Source: Acestrorhynchus altus (lineage: Eukaryota; Chordata; Actinopteri; Characiformes; Acestrorhynchidae). Taken from it: DNA of 64,000 nt. Below, piece after piece: positions 62,801 through 64,000 of the stretch (position 1 is the first letter of the stretch; the number at the start of each line of letters is the position of its first letter). The notes under the pieces were generated by a model that was given only the letters and a program-made list of their open reading frames with translations, ran no database searches and was not told the DNA's origin. A program made the translations under genes and the position numbers. The stretch covers positions 27,146,385 through 27,210,384 of the forward strand of contig CM067507.1 in the NCBI GenBank assembly GCA_034509495.1, read 5' to 3'.

Positions 62801-63163
62801 AAGAACATCTCCAAGCCTACCTTTGTCACAGCCTACCATCTCAAAGCCTACCGTCATGCGCTCAGTGGTTAAGAGCAACTTGTAGGTGGTTGAGAAGTGC
62901 AGCATGTGCATGAGCAGCGTGACTGTCTCAGCCTGGCAGGTTTCGGTGGCTTTACACGTGGTTTTAACGAGAATCTGCCGGACCACGCGTGCCCGACCAC
63001 ACAGAATTAATCAGCCACATCTCATCTGATTGAGGGAGCTCCCTTTACCTTTGTCGTGGATCCGAAGGCTGAGGTTGCTGCGGGACCTGCCGTACGCGCT
63101 GTCCAAATCTGCGGAGGAGAAATCATCGAGCTTCACCTTCTTCACCAGAAAAGACCTTGGCAT
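59095..63163 (-). CDS. scrt1: Scratch family zinc-finger transcriptional repressor, scrt1-like (join of 63163-63049 and 59813-59095)
   Basis: Two coding exons of 115 and 719 nt join in phase to 834 nt: 277 residues plus stop. The start is the only ATG giving the SNAG peptide MPRSFLVKK (residues 1-9), known in the Snail/Scratch family to recruit corepressors such as LSD1/CoREST. A at -3 suits initiation. Residues 39-51 (GYISDYITPTVYD) and 94-111 (YINGDAAVSEGYAADAFF) match SCRT1 rather than SCRT2 as I recall them. ITDGRSRR (113-120) closes the Scratch motif. Fingers 1-4 are C2H2, with first Cys at 133, 164, 190 and 218; finger 5 is C2HC (C246, C249, H262, C267). An HTGEKPF linker joins fingers 3 and 4. 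The protein should act in the nucleus, binding E2-boxes (CAGGTG) and repressing targets during neuronal differentiation (family knowledge). It is shorter than human SCRT1 (348 aa as I recall) because the Gly/Ala-rich stretch before finger 1 is almost absent. Whether it is the a or b teleost paralogue cannot be told. Confidence 0.96.
60100..62050 (-). repeat. Degenerate intronic repeat of about 20 bp (AGTGCTGAATGAACATCTAC type)
   Basis: Words such as GTGCTGAATGAACATCTGCA, GTGCTGGGTTAACATCTATA, GTGTTGGATTAACACCTACA and GTGCTGAATAAACATCTAAT recur tens of times, loosely spaced near multiples of 20 bp, in three patches (60100-60190, 60825-61070, 61260-62050). The field is broken by the family E MITE. 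Decay is strong and the boundaries are soft. Confidence 0.75.
61069..61260. mobile_element. Foldback MITE (family E, complete) inside the scrt1 intron
   Basis: The left end GTGTCTCAGCCCTGGTCCTG followed by GAAGCACCC pairs with the right end GGGTGCCTCCTGGACCCTGG followed by TGGAGAAACAC, a nearly complete terminal inverted repeat. The interior also has partly self-complementary words. It splits the intronic 20-bp repeat field, so it inserted later. Confidence 0.78.
63049..63163 (-). other. scrt1: scrt1 coding exon 1 (SNAG domain)
   Basis: This exon encodes residues 1-38 plus the first base of codon 39. It starts MPRSFLVKKVKLDDFSSADL and ends RIHDK. The donor reads AAAG|GTAAAG on the minus strand, a good match to the consensus. 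The split codon G|GA gives the Gly of HDKGY, which agrees with the SCRT1 family sequence across the junction. This exon is too short to appear as a long open frame and was found by looking for the missing N-terminus upstream of exon 2. Confidence 0.95.
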
Positions 63164-63455
63164 GTTTAGAGCGTCCAGCACCCCGTCCTCTCTTCATCCA
63201 CCGCGGAGCAGAGGAGCTGGACGGAGAGCAGAGATCCTTACAGGGTCAGAGATCGGATACCCAGACAGAGGAAACGGTCCAGCCGTCCTGCGCGAGCCGT
63301 TTGGGGTCGGTGCTGCGCTCGGGGGCTGCTCTGCTCCGCGCCGGCGGGATGAAACTTCAGCACTGGACAGCTCCCCGCGCAGAGGCGCTCATTAGGCTTC
63401 TGACTGCCCCACCTGTATTCCGACAAACCCCGCCCACTGCGCTGTGATTGGACAG
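63164..63455 (-). promoter_or_regulatory. scrt1 5' UTR and CpG-rich promoter region
   Basis: Upstream of the start codon lies a GC/CpG-rich stretch ending abruptly in AT-rich DNA near 63480. In minus-strand order it holds a CCAAT box (ATTGG on the plus strand at 63447-63451), a GC box (CCCCGCCC at 63428-63435) and an E2-box (CACCTG at 63410-63415). No convincing TATA box is seen. The arrangement fits a CpG-island developmental promoter. The transcription start cannot be fixed from sequence alone. Confidence 0.7.
63410..63415 (-). promoter_or_regulatory. E2-box CAGGTG in the scrt1 promoter
   Basis: The minus strand reads ACAGGTGGGG here. CAGGTG is the core bound by Snail/Scratch zinc fingers and also by bHLH factors such as E proteins (family knowledge). 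Its position between the CCAAT/GC boxes and the start codon allows self-repression, but a 6-mer also occurs by chance. Confidence 0.45.
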
Positions 63456-63479
63456 TGCACTGTAACTGCATTAACCCGT

Positions 63480-64000
63480 TTGTCAGCAGTTTCTTTTTAT
63501 TATTATCAGCATAAAGTTCTTACATAACAGTACATTTCTTTAAATGCAACCACTGTGAAAATATGCCATTTCTGAAATCGCTGAAAGAGAAAAAAAAATG
63601 ATATTGTGTTAAAATTTCACAACAGACCAAAATATCCAACACCCATTTTTACTTGCAATATAATATCCAATTTACTCCCTTTTGGTCCAATGACACATGT
63701 TGATCTTCTAAGTGAAATTAAGTGTAATTATCCAAACTTATTTTCTTAAGTTTTAATATTGAAAATAAGTCATTTATTGTAGCTGTACTTTTGTACACAT
63801 CAACTTTCTTTTTTGCGAGCTTTTAAATTAAGTATTCTATCAATTTTGATCATGTAGAATGTGAAATGTGTTCACAGCTTATTTACACAAAAGAATGCAT
63901 ATTGTGCACGATTGCATTTACATTATTTCTATTCAAACACTTAGTGTAGAAAGTAAGCACATTCATATCAACTTTTAATCATTTCATAAATATAGTAGTG
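63480..64000. other. Region upstream of scrt1, no recognised feature
   Basis: AT-rich, starting abruptly where the CpG-rich promoter ends. No open frame or repeat is supported. Confidence 0.5.

Larger units (their letters stand above)
59814..63048 (-). other. scrt1: scrt1 intron (3,235 bp, GT-AG)
   Basis: The boundaries are set by the donor after AAAG (63049) and the acceptor before 59813. The intron is AT-rich. It contains a (CAA)n run near 60067-60087, a degenerate 20-bp repeat field (about 60100-62050), a foldback MITE (61069-61260) and GGTTCTTC-type short inverted repeats (60260-60370, 62640-62770). The 62780-63000 part just inside the donor is less repetitive and is a reasonable place to look for an intronic regulatory element. 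Confidence 0.9.

Noticed and set aside
62768..62986. 72-aa minus-strand frame just inside the scrt1 intron as an extra exon
   Set aside because: Not needed: exon 1 and exon 2 join in phase and match the family across the junction. The frame shows no related sequence.

Overview
The window is a vertebrate nuclear locus, most likely from a teleost fish. The evidence is one spliced gene with GT-AG introns, an AT-rich background packed with Tc1/mariner fossils, foldback MITEs, tRNA-derived SINEs and non-LTR retrotransposon pieces of types I recognise from fish genomes, and at least ten long dinucleotide microsatellites. Several repeat families resemble ones I associate with ostariophysan fishes (characins, catfishes, cyprinids). 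That placement comes from memory of repeat consensus sequences and is tentative.

Only one protein-coding gene can be supported: a minus-strand scratch family zinc-finger repressor, best matched to scrt1, at 59095-63163. Exon 1 (63163-63049) encodes the SNAG repressor peptide. A 3.2 kb intron follows, then exon 2 (59813-59095), which encodes the Scratch motif and five zinc fingers. The join gives a 277-residue protein in one open frame. A GC-rich promoter region with a GC box, a CCAAT box and a CACCTG E2-box lies just upstream (about 63164-63455). A candidate polyadenylation signal lies about 260 bases beyond the stop.

The other roughly 59 kb lies 3' of scrt1 and behaves as a gene desert. By region: 0-5 kb, a broken Tc1 element, a SINE and a MITE; 5.8-6.3 kb, an unusual GC-richer unique block; 8.9-12.7 kb, two GGTTAGG-like minisatellites; 14-24 kb, SINEs and two copies of an unnamed transposon-like family; 25.2-27.0 kb, two different Tc1 elements back to back in opposite orientation; 28-49 kb, dense dinucleotide runs mixed with MITEs, SINEs and Tc1 remnants; 51.5-54.3 kb, a dead non-LTR retrotransposon followed by DNA-transposon pieces; 54.9-56.5 kb, a further copy of the unnamed family and a degenerate 20-bp minisatellite rich in AGATCT; 56.5-58.7 kb, unique sequence that could hold 3' enhancers or UTR. 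The scrt1 intron carries its own degenerate repeat of about 20 bp, interrupted by a foldback MITE.

I found no rRNA or tRNA gene, CRISPR array or operon, and no clearly new multi-gene system. The most interesting points are the compact scrt1 with a possible autoregulatory E2-box, the repeat-filled intron, the unnamed repeat family at four loci, and the unique GC-rich or homeodomain-motif-rich blocks that may be regulatory elements.
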